NCBI GenBank assembly: GCA_004835665.1
Contig: RBKR01000004.1
Location: 1,674,001 to 1,738,000 of the forward strand
DNA from: Phoma sp. XZ068
Lineage: Eukaryota > Ascomycota > Dothideomycetes > Pleosporales > Didymellaceae
Direction of reading: 5' to 3'
DNA: 64,000 bases
Within the stretch, counting starts at the first letter, position 1. Every line of letters begins with the position of its first letter. The notes beneath the pieces were generated by a model. That model had not been told where the DNA came from and made no database searches. It was given only the letters and a program-made list of their open reading frames with translations. Made by a program: the position numbers and the translations under genes. Positions 36,073 to 46,990 of this stretch are shown here, one piece after another.

Positions 36073-36249
36073 TCAAGATGTAAACCGTTTCGCGGCCTTC
36101 CTCAAAGCCTGGGCCGCCCTCTTCGTCTGAGCATTTTCATCTGTCCTGTGTTTCTCATTGAGCCTGGCCAGTACAGCGGTTCGGTCGTGTCTACAGTGCG
36201 GTTTATGGCTGGCAGCATTTTGTAGAGCTCTCTCTAAGAATGTGTATGC
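36073..36249 (-). other. 58-codon in-frame open extension after the RBM42-like stop codon
   Basis: Immediately after the TGA at 36252-36250 the same frame stays open to a TGA at 36075-36073. The peptide is rich in A, K, R and E and looks helical, with N-E-K-H-R-T-D-E-N-A-Q and R-A-A-Q-A-L-R-K-A-A-K-R-F. It could be translated by stop-codon readthrough, be an exon of a spliced isoform, or be chance. It is noted rather than called as a gene. Confidence 0.35.
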
Positions 36250-37257
36250 TCATCCAAGAACCCTTGGACCACTCTGCTTGCCCTTCTTCTGCACTCCTCG
36301 TGGGATAAATGGTAACGTGGCTGACATTCCAGGTGCGGCAGTAACTGTATTCGCCTTGTTTCCATTGTTGGTCTTGTTCTTGTTGTTCTTGTTTTGCCCG
36401 TATTTGCCGTGCTTGTCGTCTTTCTTCGTTACCGCTTTGACTTCGGAGGTTGCTCGCTTGATAAGTACAGGGTGGCTACCAATGTACTTGCCGTTCATCT
36501 CTTTCGCTGCGCGGAAGTAGTCATCGGTATCAGCGAAGCTTACGAAGCCATAGCTTTTGCTCTTCGTTGAGCGCTTGTCGCGTACGACGCGGGCTTTCGA
36601 CAAGGAGGGATACTTCGAAAATGCCTTCAAGAGTGAATCATCTGTGACTTCGCCAGCCAGATTACCAATGAAAAGTCGTGGATGCAGTGGGTTCCATTCG
36701 AGCAGAGTCTCGTCCTCCCAATGCTTGCCGCCACCCTCTCGAATGACTGTCTTCTTCTTGCCATCTGCAGTAGCTCCGGCGTCAGCATCTGGTGCTGAGG
36801 CTTGCGCAGTGCCGACGTTCGCGTTTCCGCTCCGCTTGGCGTTTGCATCATCTCTGTTGTATGCGCTATTCCATTCAGCTATGCGCGCTTCTTCTTCAGG
36901 ATCGTATGTGCCACCAGCACCGCGGTTCATCGTAGCGGCGGTAGACGGATAAGACGCGGCTGGGGCACCTGCAGCATAGGCTGGATATGAGTAGCTGTTG
37001 TAAGTATTGCTGGTCGGGTAGGCGGGAGCTTGGTAGGGAGCGCTCACAGTGGCTTGTGGGTACATAGCCGGTGCAGCAGACGCCTGCGGCGGAGCGTGCG
37101 CTACCACTGAGCGCGGCGTGAAACCAGCAAACATGGTGGAGTTTGCTTGCGGTCTTGCGCCAGAATCGTTTGATCGTGAAGGCGGCGCAGAGTATGTTGT
37201 GGGTGGCGGTCGGGCTGGGAGCGAGTGGTGAGGTTGCAGGTTAGAATTGTTTGCCAT
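36250..37257 (-). CDS. RRM RNA-binding protein, RBM42-like, 335 aa
   Basis: A single exon begins at the ATG at 37257 (ANNSNLQPHH); an upstream extension of the frame lacks a supporting context. The first 110 residues are low-complexity P/A/Y/S. Residues about 119-135 hold E-E-E-A-R-I-A-E-W-N-S-A-Y, then W-E-D-E-T-L-L-E-W-N-P, both characteristic of the RBM42 family. One RRM spans about 194-270 with RNP2 LFIGNL and RNP1 KSYGFVSF. A lysine/asparagine-rich tail ends in G-P-R-V-L-G. RBM42 proteins associate with hnRNP K and the U4/U6.U5 tri-snRNP in animals and plants; the role here is probably pre-mRNA metabolism. An in-frame open extension of 58 codons follows the stop. Confidence 0.88.
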   Translation of the reverse strand: MANNSNLQPHHSLPARPPPTTYSAPPSRSNDSGARPQANSTMFAGFTPRSVVAHAPPQASAAPAMYPQATVSAPYQAPAYPTSNTYNSYSYPAYAAGAPAASYPSTAATMNRGAGGTYDPEEEARIAEWNSAYNRDDANAKRSGNANVGTAQASAPDADAGATADGKKKTVIREGGGKHWEDETLLEWNPLHPRLFIGNLAGEVTDDSLLKAFSKYPSLSKARVVRDKRSTKSKSYGFVSFADTDDYFRAAKEMNGKYIGSHPVLIKRATSEVKAVTKKDDKHGKYGQNKNNKNKTNNGNKANTVTAAPGMSATLPFIPRGVQKKGKQSGPRVLG

Positions 37258-38538
37258 CGTGGACGTGTGAAGGGCGTGCCGCAGCGAGCCGGTGGTCGGA
37301 CTGGGACAATACAAAGAGTGCGCGACTCAGTGCAGGTGGTGTACTACGCCGTGTGTCGTAAGTTGTTTGTCGGCCGGGAAAGCGTGAATGGCTGGATGCG
37401 GCGAAGATTTCAAGAAAGTCTGTCACGCGCAAGTCAAAGCTTGGAGTGCGTGAGATGGTTGCTCAGCAGTTTTGGGTGGGGAGCCAGACGCTCGGGCCGT
37501 GGGGTGGGTGATGGCTGGTGAATGTGCTGTTGGTGGATCCCGTTGTGGTTGTTAATGCCGCACTTGTTGCGCAGACTGCAAATGAGGCTGAGTTGCCGTT
37601 GCTGACTACGCAGGCACACGCCGATGAGTCTTTCCTAACGCGTCTGTCCAAGCGCAGCCACCACGGTGCAACGCCCGGTCCAGGTCCCGTCGGCTTTTGA
37701 GCGAGGTCGAGTGGGATGGCGGGCCGCGTGCAATAGCAATGAGTAATTACCATCGGCCTGCGTTGAAACGCACTGATTTGGGCGACTTGTTGAGCTCAGC
37801 TGTACGCTCAAACACTCGACTTCAGGCTTGGCAAGCCCAACGTCCTCCACGTGACATCCATCGCCGGCCGCACCTTCTTCGAGATGAGCATTAAGCTCCA
37901 GGATGAGCAAAGAGCAACAGTGCATGCGTTCTTGACCGGATTACACACCAGCGCCGGGACATTTAACAATCTGTGCTGCTGCAAGCGTCACTACAAACGG
38001 CCAGCCTTCGGCGGACTTAGTCGCTGCTCAACAACCCCTGTCCGTTGGTGCCCCTCTTTCCGTTGGCTGATGTTAGGGCTGAGATGGAGGGGCTGTCGCA
38101 GCAACAACACTGTGTATCAGAGTATTCTTGGAGCTTTTTCCGCGGGTGGGCGCCGGAGGAATAGCTTCACAAACGGTAGACGGTAAAATAAAACCCTGAT
38201 GCAGTGAAGGTGTTGGAATATCGGCACAATGGCCGCGGCCGAAGCCATTGCCCGTCGCTGAGATTAGAAAGATTCTTGCAGCACATCGGACAGTTGACAT
38301 CACATCTGCCCCACGCCGCCTGAGCCGCTACCACCATTCAAGTTCCACTTGCTTCCGGCTCGGAGAACGCAGAATCTACTTATTCCAAACAACCCCCACC
38401 ACCTCTCCAACACTCGTCCTCCATCAACCTTCAATTGCTCTGAATAGTTGCGCGCCTGGTCGTTGCAGCTCTACCCCGCTATAGTCTTCAGACACCCCTC
38501 ACTCAACCAACCACTTCCACAACACACAGCACGCAAAC
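37258..38538. other. Divergent promoter region between the RRM gene and gnd1
   Basis: This 1.3 kb region lies between the RRM gene (-) and 6-phosphogluconate dehydrogenase (+). The right-hand 150 bp is C/T/A-rich, like the leader of a highly expressed fungal gene, and ends in a good start context (GCAAACATG). Short frames on both strands overlap and have no domain. Confidence 0.5.
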
Positions 38539-40278
38539 ATGACTGAGGCCGTCGGTGACTTTGGTTTGATCGGTTTGGCCGTAGGTGCTCTCCAATGCTG
38601 CGAGTGATACACGGAGAATTAGCTGCTCACATTTGACATACAGGTCATGGGTCAGAACCTGATCCTCAACGCGTAAGCATTACACAGCCCAGCCACCTGC
38701 GGGCATTGCTAACATCAAGCAGTGCTGACCACGGTTTCACCGTTGTTGCTTTCAACCGAACGTAGGAAGCTCCCTAATACTGTACATGGGCGAAGATTGA
38801 CAGACATGCAGCGTTGCTAAGGTTGACCGTTTCCTGGCTGATGGTAAGTCTGACGCACATGAAATCACAGAGCCCGAGACTAATACCGAACAGAGGCCAA
38901 GGGCAAGTCCATCGTTGGTGCTCACTCCATCAAGGAGTTCTGCGCCAAGCTCAAGAAGCCCCGCCGTATGATGATGCTCGTCATGGCCGGAAAGCCTGTT
39001 GATGACTTCATTGAGCTCCTCCTGAACGAGGGTGGCATCGAGGAGGGCGACATCATCATCGACGGTGGTAACTCCCACTACCCCGACACAAACCGCCGCA
39101 CCAAGTACCTTGCACAGAAGGGCATCCGCTTCGTCGGCAGCGGTGTCTCTGGCGGTGAGGAGGGTGCCCGCTACGGCCCCTCCATCATGCCCGGTGGTAA
39201 CGAGGAGGCCTGGCCATACATCAAGGTAGGACAATCGTGAAATATGCATAGAGCAAATCTGACAGTACAACAGGACGTTCTCCAGTCCATCTCTGCCAAG
39301 TCTGACGGCGAGGCATGCTGCCAGTGGGTCGGTGACGAGGGTGCTGGTCACTACGTCAAGATGGTCCACAACGGTATCGAGTACGGTGACATGCAGTTGA
39401 TCTGCGAGGCCTACGACATCATGAAGCGCGGTCTCGGTCTCACCAACAAGGAGATTGGTGATGTTTTCGCCAAGTGGAACACCGGTGTCCTCGACTCTTT
39501 CCTGATCGAGATCACCCGCGACATCATGTACAAGAACGACGACGATGGTGTTGCCATTGTTGAGAAGATCATGGACTCTGCTGGCCAGAAGGGTACCGGC
39601 AAGTGGACCGCCATCAACGCTCTCGATCTTGGTATGCCTGTTACCCTCATCGGCGAGGCCGTCTTCGCCCGCTGCCTGTCCTCGCTCAAGGCTGAGCGTG
39701 GCCGTGCCGCCGGTCTCCTCGACGGACCCAGCCCCAGCTTCTCTGGCGACAAGCAGGCTTTCATCGACAACCTCGAGCAGGCTCTCTACGCCTCCAAGAT
39801 CATCTCGTATGCTCAGGGTTTCATGCTGATCCAGAACGCCGCCAAGGAGTACAACTGGAAGCTCAACAAGCCCGAGATTGCCCTCATGTGGCGCGGTGGA
39901 TGCATTATCCGCTCCGTCTTCTTGAAGGACATCACCAAGGCCTACCGTGCCAACCCCGACCTCGAGAACCTGCTCTTCGACGACTTCTTCAACAAGGCTA
40001 TCCACAAGGCTCAGTCCGGTTGGAGAGACGTCGTCTCCAAGGGTGCTCTCTGGGGTATCCCCACACCCGCTTTCAGCACCGCACTCAGCTTCTACGACGG
40101 TTACCGCGCCAAGGACCTGCCCGCCAACCTGTTGCAGGCCCAGCGTGACTACTTCGGTGCCCACACCTTCCGCATCAAGCCCGAATACGCCAACGAGCAG
40201 TACAAGGAGGGCCAGGACATCCACGTCAACTGGACAGGAAGGGGTGGAAATGTTTCTGCCTCCACCTACAACGCTTAA
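38539..40278 (+). CDS. gnd1: 6-phosphogluconate dehydrogenase, decarboxylating, 492 aa
   Basis: Six exons: 38539-38580, 38644-38672, 38723-38761, 38812-38843, 38894-39225 and 39274-40278, all in phase. The NADP-binding motif G-L-I-G-L-A-V-M-G-Q-N-L is split by introns. Further signatures are D-G-G-N-S-H-Y-P-D-T, S-G-G-E-E-G-A-R-Y-G-P-S-I-M-P-G-G, and G-A-G-H-Y-V-K-M-V-H-N-G-I-E-Y-G-D-M-Q with the catalytic lysine at 187. G-K-W-T-A-I-N-A-L-D-L-G-M-P-V-T completes the 6PGD fold. The enzyme makes ribulose 5-phosphate, CO2 and NADPH in the cytosolic oxidative pentose phosphate pathway. Codon use is strongly C-ending, as in highly expressed genes. The four tiny 5' exons (29-42 nt) are notable. Confidence 0.96.
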
Positions 40279-40827
40279 TTTGATGACTATACCAGGATTG
40301 ATAGAAGGAAGCACGGCGCTGCTTGAAATTTGGGCATGAAAAATGATGGATACGATGTAAATGACAGTTCGAATCCAGAATGATATCGATTCGCGTACTT
40401 TGAACCTACAAGCTTCTTGCAAGTGAATTCAGTTAATGCAAGACGAACAATTGTGAATTCCGATACAAGATAGTGTGATGTTATTTGGCCAACGCAGATC
40501 CCACTGGATCAACGAATATGGTCTTGGCAACGTAACAGACGCCAAAGCGCACCAGGAACACAAACACCCGCACGCGCTGCAGGTCCCCGCGCTTGCACCT
40601 CACGTCTGTGCGTAATCGCGTGCACATTATTGCTGTCTCCTTCTTGTCGCTCCTTTGCGTGTCCTTTTGCGCATTGCTTGCTTTCTTGAAGCCTGGCTTG
40701 TCTGTGCACTTGACAAGCTGCTCCGAGGTCGACTGTCCGGAACACACGGTGGGGCTAGAACGCAACATCCAGGCGCACAGCAGTCGCGAGAGATCAAGGG
40801 GGACTGCTCGAGCCTCTGGCAACCACC
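40279..40827. other. Intergenic between gnd1 and lsm12
   Basis: Contains the gnd1 3' region and the lsm12 promoter and leader. The leader side is T/C-rich from about 40620. No additional gene is supported. Confidence 0.5.
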
Positions 40828-41647
40828 ATGGCAGACAACAAGCGCCAGAGTATAGTGGGCAAGGTGGCTACTCCCAACCTGAAGGCTGGTGGGGTTTCCA
40901 GCAAGGACGTTGGTGATGCGGATTCGAACTTATACAAGGCCGTTGGGTCACGGTATGCTGCCCTTGCTTGAGCTATACAGCCTCAGCACTGTGAGCAATC
41001 CAGCAGACCAAGGCTGACACTGCACAGCATCAAGATCACATGCGCACCCAACAATAACGTCCTCGAAGGCACTCTCTTCACAGCCTGCAACACCACCAAC
41101 GCAATTGCTATCAACACTGCTCCTGCGCCGCCAAACCCCTCTGCCTCGCTCTCGTCGCAACCCGGCGATTACCATATCATCCCCTTCGCGCACATACTGT
41201 CCTTCGAGATCGTTGGCCTCGGTGAACGAGCACCAGAGTCAACTGTAGGATTCGATGGCGCAATCCCCAGCATCGCCAAGGTCGACATGGCCGCGCTGGT
41301 GGCAAGAGAGGAGCAGACAATCCGCGAGATGAAGAAGAAGGACGCACAGAAAGGAAAGGGTGTCAGCAGAGAGGCGCAGGAGATATTCGACACACTCGCC
41401 AGGACGTGCGTTCTCCCGCAATCTACACACATATTGGTTCGATTGCTGACTAGCTGAACGCAGACTCCCAACAAGATGGGCAGATAACCAGATCGTCGTC
41501 AACGACGCGGTTCTTGTTCAGCCACCGTACACATTGGATAGTATCAGGGCGCCGTCTGGCAAGGAGCAGAGCGTAGTTCAGGTGAAGAAGATCATCGAGC
41601 GTTATTTCCAGAAGAAGGGCACTGCTACACCGCGCAAAGGCGGTTAG
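40828..41647 (+). CDS. lsm12: Lsm12 homolog (anticodon-binding-type AD domain), 228 aa
   Basis: Exons are 40828-40952, 41028-41405 and 41464-41647, joining in phase. After the first intron comes an Lsm-like strand region (R-I-K-I-T-C-A-P-N-N-N-V-L-E-G-T-L-F) and the fungal block Y-H-I-I-P-F-A-H-I-L-S-F-E-I. The C-terminal half holds the AD domain: E-A-Q-E-I-F-D-T-L-A-R-T-L-P-T-R-W, I-V-V-N-D-A-V-L-V, then P-P-Y-T and V-K-K-I-I-E-R-Y-F. Lsm12 family proteins bind RNA or ataxin-2 (Pbp1) and act in mRNA stability and translation in the cytosol. Gene context adds no information. Confidence 0.85.
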
Positions 41648-42319
41648 GCCGAGCGTGAGCAAAGGCCGCAGCCAAGTCTAGCCAACGAGGCAAACTATCT
41701 GAAACCTACGTAGGACAACGGTGCGTAATTCACAAGAGCAGCTTCGACGTCTCACGGCTGGGAGTGTGTGCGGGAGTCGTCATTGCCGTGAAGTTAGGGA
41801 CAGAAGTAACATCCAGTACGCATGAGGTGGACATGTCCTGCTATTTGGACAGGTAAGAATATCAACAGACGAATATCAAAACTGAAGTTCAAACGTGTGT
41901 CGGTTTTGCAGCCGCTATTAGCCTCGAAACCTTGATTTGGCCTGACCAAGTTCCTCCAGATCTTATGTGGCCCACAAGAACGCCTGCTTTGTGCTAAAAC
42001 ATGCGACTGCAGGGTCGATTGCTGTGTTCTTGGCTTAGGAGGAATAATAAGGCATGTTGTTTGGTTGGTGAGAATCGTACCCCGCAAGGCAGGCTGACCG
42101 TCACAGCCTTTTGTAGCTCAGCCTTCCTCACTTTTGTTGGCATTTATCCTCCAGACTTTTGTTGGGACAAGACGACAGAGATATTCGCGTACTTAATCAA
42201 TAGACGAAAAGAACACATGCAAGCTCAACCACACGACGGCAAGGACACTTGCGTGTTCGATTACAAGACGACAGGAACACTCGCATGCTCAACCATATTG
42301 GGACTTCAAATTGTGAGCC
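41648..42319. other. Intergenic upstream of the HET-ankyrin gene
   Basis: About 670 bp. A short direct repeat-like segment occurs around 42200-42290 (two similar stretches sharing ACACTCGCATG-like and ACACTTGCGTG-like text). No gene is supported. Confidence 0.45.
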
Positions 42320-44301
42320 ATGGCAGAGAAATTTGAATACGAACCCTTGGACCTGGAACAGCGCTCTTTCCGCCTCATTCGACTTCTGCGAGGAGATGCA
42401 GGCCCCATACATTGCGAACTATTCCATGCATATAATTGCAACGGCTATGACGCTATTGAATACGAAGCTCTGTCGTATACCTGGGAAGGTATGGATAGGC
42501 AGTGCACTATTCACATAGGCGGCCGAAGAATGCACATTACAAGGAACTTGTTCCAGGCTCTGGAGCATGTGCGATACGAACTCGAAGATCGGGTCTTGTG
42601 GATTGACGCACTTTGCATCGATCAAGGGAACGACCAAGAGCGAGGCCATCAAGTGCAGCAAATGGGATCAATTTACGAACGCGCTCGACAAGTCATCATC
42701 TGGATGGGAATGGCTACTCGCGAAACCGACAGTATATTCTGCTACATGCAGCAACTCGAGAAAGTAGCACTGGACTATCCCTGCAACGAGTGGAAACCGA
42801 TTGACAGACGCTGGCGGATTCTCTGGTATAACGTAGATTTTCACCTGAAGAGAGATAATGGGATCAGTAAGACTCAACAATGTGCGGGTTTCGAGGTGTT
42901 GTTAGCGCGCTCTTGGTTCAACCGGGTGTGGATCTTGCAAGAGGTCGCAAAGGCACGGTCGGCTAGAGTCATGTGTGGGACCAAGTCCGTCACAGCGCGC
43001 ATCTTCGCACTTATCCCGCAGCTGATAGGGGTTAAACCAATTCCCAATCATCAGGCAGTGCTCGATATCATGCCAGGCCCTTCACGAAAGTACTCTTGGT
43101 GGCTTGCAGTCAAGATTTGGGTACTTTACTGTACAAATTCCAAGGCTGCGAGGCCTCTGATCCAAGGGACATCATCTACGCATTACTCGGTTTATCGTCA
43201 GACGCCTCCACTGCGGATTCGCTACTTCCTGACTATAACAAGTCTATCGAGGAAGTTGTGAACACTACCATCGATCATCGCCTCGGACTGCACGGAGCAG
43301 AACTGCCTTCGAGATGTCTGCCCATGTGGACATTAAAAAATTTCTTGGCCAAACTAAAATTTCTGCGCGAAGAAGTACTCCTCTGGGCATTGCATCATGG
43401 TCTTCCTGAAGATGCGTTGTACAAAGTAAAGCGGATGAACCCCAATGACCAAATCACGGAAGAAAAGAAGTCTATTCTTGGCGTGCCCGAGATATGCTTG
43501 GGAGAGCAAGCTCATCAGGAAAAGAACATGGTTGCGCTGCTGCTCGATTCGACAACACTGGATTTTGAGTACATCGAGCGTCATACGCATAAAGAAGGAG
43601 CGGATTCCCCACTATCATGGGCTGCCCGGAAGGGACACTCAAACATCGTGGCGTCGCTACTAGCTAGTGGTAAAGTTGACATCAACTACAATGGGCGATG
43701 GCCAGCTGGAACGCCACTATCTGTAGCTGCCGAACATGGTCTCATATCCATTGTCAAAATGCTAATTGGTGCTGAGGGCATAGTTATTGACCATGCGAAT
43801 TCTAGGCACCAAACCCCGCTTCTACTGGCCGCAAGCAATGGCCACTCTTTGATAGTAGAGACACTACTCACAACCGGACAGGCAGACGTCAATTCGCGAG
43901 ACATATGTGGACTTACACCACTCAGGACGGCCGCACAGAATGGTCACGCGCGTACAGTAGAGACCCTACTCAAGACTGATGGGATAGAGGTCAATACTCG
44001 GGATAGCCATGACTGGACGCCGCTCGTACTATCAGATGCATGGCTTAAAGCCAATCTACCGCTTATTCATGGGAATGATTTTTCAAGTATGTTACCAGAT
44101 GCATTAGCTGTGTATAGGCCCGGCGAGTCAACGCCAGAACTGCTCATTCGAATTCAAAGAGCACAGCAGTATACATGGGGATTGGCGCCGTTGTCGATAG
44201 CAATCAAGGAAGGCCACGAAGAGATAGCTGACTTACTGAGATCGCATGGTGCAAAGACCACCGAATCTCTGTTAACGCCTGCTACCGATGAAAGCCAATG
44301 A
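42320..44301 (+). pseudogene. HET-domain plus ankyrin-repeat gene, broken by a one-base frameshift
   Basis: The first frame starts at ATG 42320 and encodes a HET domain: Y-E-A-L-S-Y-T-W-E-G, then V-L-W-I-D-A-L-C-I-D-Q-x-N-D-Q-E-R and Q-M-G-S-I-Y-E-R-A-R-Q-V-I-I-W-M-G. It continues to V-L-D-I-M-P-G-P-S-R-K-Y-S-W-W near 43105. The second frame carries D-L-G-T-L-L-Y-K-F-Q-G then E-A-S-D-P-R-D-I-I-Y-A-L-L-G-L-S-S-D, followed by five or six ankyrin repeats (43600-44260). In this family these two pieces are contiguous. The frames meet at about 43106-43110, consistent with loss of one base. No intron of normal size fixes it cleanly. HET proteins trigger incompatibility reactions on non-self recognition. 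It may be a real null allele or an assembly error. Confidence 0.75.
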
Positions 44302-44706
44302 ATATCTGTTCCATGACGTCGGGGTCAGCAAGAACACGGGCAGACCGAACCATCGTCAAGAGCAAGGAGGTAGATTGACGCACCTGTTCGACAACATGTA
44401 TATCAATATACCAGAGGCAGGGGGTATTGTACGTCGTCAGGTTGTGGTAAACTCTCAATCGAACTAATATGCGGAAAAGCCCAAAGTCCGTGCATCTACT
44501 CGTGAATCTCCACAGATCCTGTCAAACTCTGACCTGGCAATATTCGACCTAAAATATACAGGAAACCATCACCCAGGTCACGATGTGTCATCAAAAGATA
44601 TGACTTATTGCAATGGTTGGTCACACAAAGCAAGACTCGGACTAAATCATGTAATTGGATTACAGCCATGGGCAAATGTACCATCGTGCTCTATCCATTA
44701 TGCTTT
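44302..44706. other. Intergenic between convergent genes
   Basis: About 400 bp between the HET-ankyrin stop and the urc4 stop. No structure or gene seen. Confidence 0.5.
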
Positions 44707-46154
44707 TTAGAACACGGTACCATCGCTCTGGATGATAATTGGGCTCGACTTCGTCTTAGGTCGGAACTTCGCCGCTGTCTCTCTCCCAGACTTCCACGTA
44801 CCAGCCTCAAGCAGCTGTGCCATGCTCAGATGTGCGCCATCCATGCGTGACAAAATCATGGGATACAGCTTATCGATCAACACCAAGGTCATGGCTCGCC
44901 ATTCGACAATCACATCGTCACCAGCTGCGAATTGTGGAAGTGATTCACCAGATGCTTTCAAGCCCACATCGAGCGTCGCTTTCTTGAGCGAAAGGACACC
45001 CATGTCAACGAAGAGACCGCCGTTACGGTACTCGGGTAAAGCCGTCAAGGACTCGGCGTTGATCCATGTGATGCCGAGAATACGCTGGAATGGGACCATC
45101 AGTGAGTAGGTGAGCCATTGCGTCAGTTTGTGGAAGGGTTGGATGAAGTCTGGGTTGCTCTTGTCGTTGTTCGAGGAACCCGCTTGTTTCGCTAATGCAC
45201 CCAGCGGCCATGCGTCGCCAATAGGAGAACCGTTGATAGTGGTGCGGTCTTGTGGCCAGATTGGGATGAGCAGAGTTTGCAGCAGATCCCAGAATGTGAG
45301 AATGTCGAGTGTTGACGCGTCTTTAGCGGACTTCAACAAGTAATCTATGAGGTCAATGAGCTTTGTTCGGCCGTACTATCATGTATGAGACTCACCAACA
45401 GCATTTCCGGGTCGGCCTGTCTCGCCAAAGATATCGGGGTGAGCGAGCAATGACTGACCAAGTCCCCTGAGTAAATTGGCCCTAGATTCCACTCCCAGCA
45501 TAGGATTGCTGTCTGTGACTTGCAGACCTTTGGCGAGAGACTCGGTCGATAGTTGAGCCAGCCCTTTTCCTAAGGATAGTTTAAGCAATGCCGCAAATCA
45601 AATGCAGCAGAGAGCACCTACCATCTACAAGTGGAGTACCAGCCTTCTCGTTCGTGTATCCGCCTTCGAGGAACATGTAGAGACTTGCTACAGCAATGCC
45701 CTCACTCCGTTCGTATGAACGCTCTGTTTCAGGCTCGACATACTTCCAATGATCACCCGCACCAGCATCCAGAAGTACCGATACGAAAAAGAGATCAATC
45801 AGTCGACGTGTGAGCTCCTTGTCATCGCAGCCAGCCTTTTTCCAGTTCTCAAGCAGGTCAGCAATCCGAGGTACACCACCTACTTCGAAGTGCTGCCAAC
45901 GGCCATGAGGGGGAATAGTATCGAACTTGTCTGGGCCGTAATCACGCTGGCCAAAGGGGTGAGTTCAGTGTATGCATAGACATGTGTTCTCGACGGACCT
46001 TGATGACGGAGGTCACGAAGTCCGCAACATCGTCCAGTTTGTCGTCGTGGACGTCGAAGTGTTGGAGGTTTCCATCTTTCGCGGCCTGTCCAACTATCTT
46101 GGCGCGGTCTCTGATGGCACCCAGTGAAAGCAGATATTTAACTGTATGGTCCAT
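44707..46154 (-). CDS. urc4: Uracil catabolism protein Urc4 (DUF1688), 430 aa
   Basis: Exons 46154-45999, 45946-45622, 45569-45396 and 45344-44707 join in phase. The product matches the DUF1688 family along its length: an N-terminal helical block (Y-L-L-S-L-G-A-I-R-D-R-A), H-G-R-W-Q-H-F-E-V-G-G-V-P-R-I, L-L-D-A-G-A-G-D-x-W-x-Y, then S-E-G-I-A-V-A-S, and R-N-G-G-L-F-V-D-M-G-V-L near the C-terminus followed by V-E-W-R-A-M-T. Family members (Urc4 of Lachancea kluyveri, urg3 of fission yeast) belong to the URC uracil-degradation pathway together with Urc1 and Urc6; the reaction of Urc4 itself is not settled. The first donor is GTCCGT, a rarer form. Confidence 0.9.
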
Positions 46155-46990
46155 GTTGTGTATGCACGTAGGAGGAGATGAGTACTGTCTGTGGTCTTGG
46201 AGGGGTAACAGCTCCAACAGTGGGGGTGATACAGTGAGGCTCAGCTGGTAGTAGGATCAGTATACAAACAAGGTTTTGTGAGAAGTCAAGCTGAATGTAT
46301 GATACTCAAATGCTCATAAAGAGCAGAGCAGGGGCTCAAGCAGTCATTGCTGCTGCTATCTGTCGCTGACATAATGTGTGTTAGGTGCTCCAAAAGTGGA
46401 AGGCAGTGGTCAGGTGCCACCACGGATCTCGGAGGTCGCCGGTGCAACGAACAGCTCAAATCAGAGCAGTTGTCGGCGACAGAAGCATAGCAACAGAAAT
46501 ACACCATCCCGGGAGCTCTGAGGCAGCTTATCGAGGCGTAGGCGAACACGTTCGCTTGCCGGGCTTCATCGCCACATGATTGGCTGCATCCGCACACTTC
46601 CGCACCTGCAACTCCACCACCCACAAGCTGGGATTCCAAAGCACAATGATGCATGTTGCGTTGGCCAACTGGCTAGAGGGCTGCACGTCGCTCGAATTTC
46701 TTTGCCCAGCCTCGCTGCTTGTGTGTTCTCCTCGACGCCCATTCGGTGACGTGTAAGACGACCATCACGATTGTCTTCCTTGCTTTGTCCTTCACAGCCC
46801 TCTCACGTCGCAGCTTATTTGCTTCTGTTCGCTTCCAGCATGCAAGAAATCTCCCACTGCACTACCATCTATATTCTACTACCAGCTACGGCCGGCGCGC
46901 ACGCCCTGAGTCGTCGTCGACAGCATCAAATACACTGAAGCGAGCGTGTCATTCGCTGGCTGACAGCGCACACCACAGGCACAACGTGGC
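46155..46990. other. Divergent upstream region of urc4 and the DUF6594 gene
   Basis: About 840 bp. The right half is C/T-rich and leader-like. A 111-codon plus-strand frame at 46719-47054 is not domain-like. No clear regulatory element was recognised. Confidence 0.45.

Noticed and set aside
38752..40422. 556-codon open frame on the minus strand
   Set aside because: It lies antisense to 6-phosphogluconate dehydrogenase, whose identity is certain; the open antisense frame follows from the strong C-ending codon bias of that gene.
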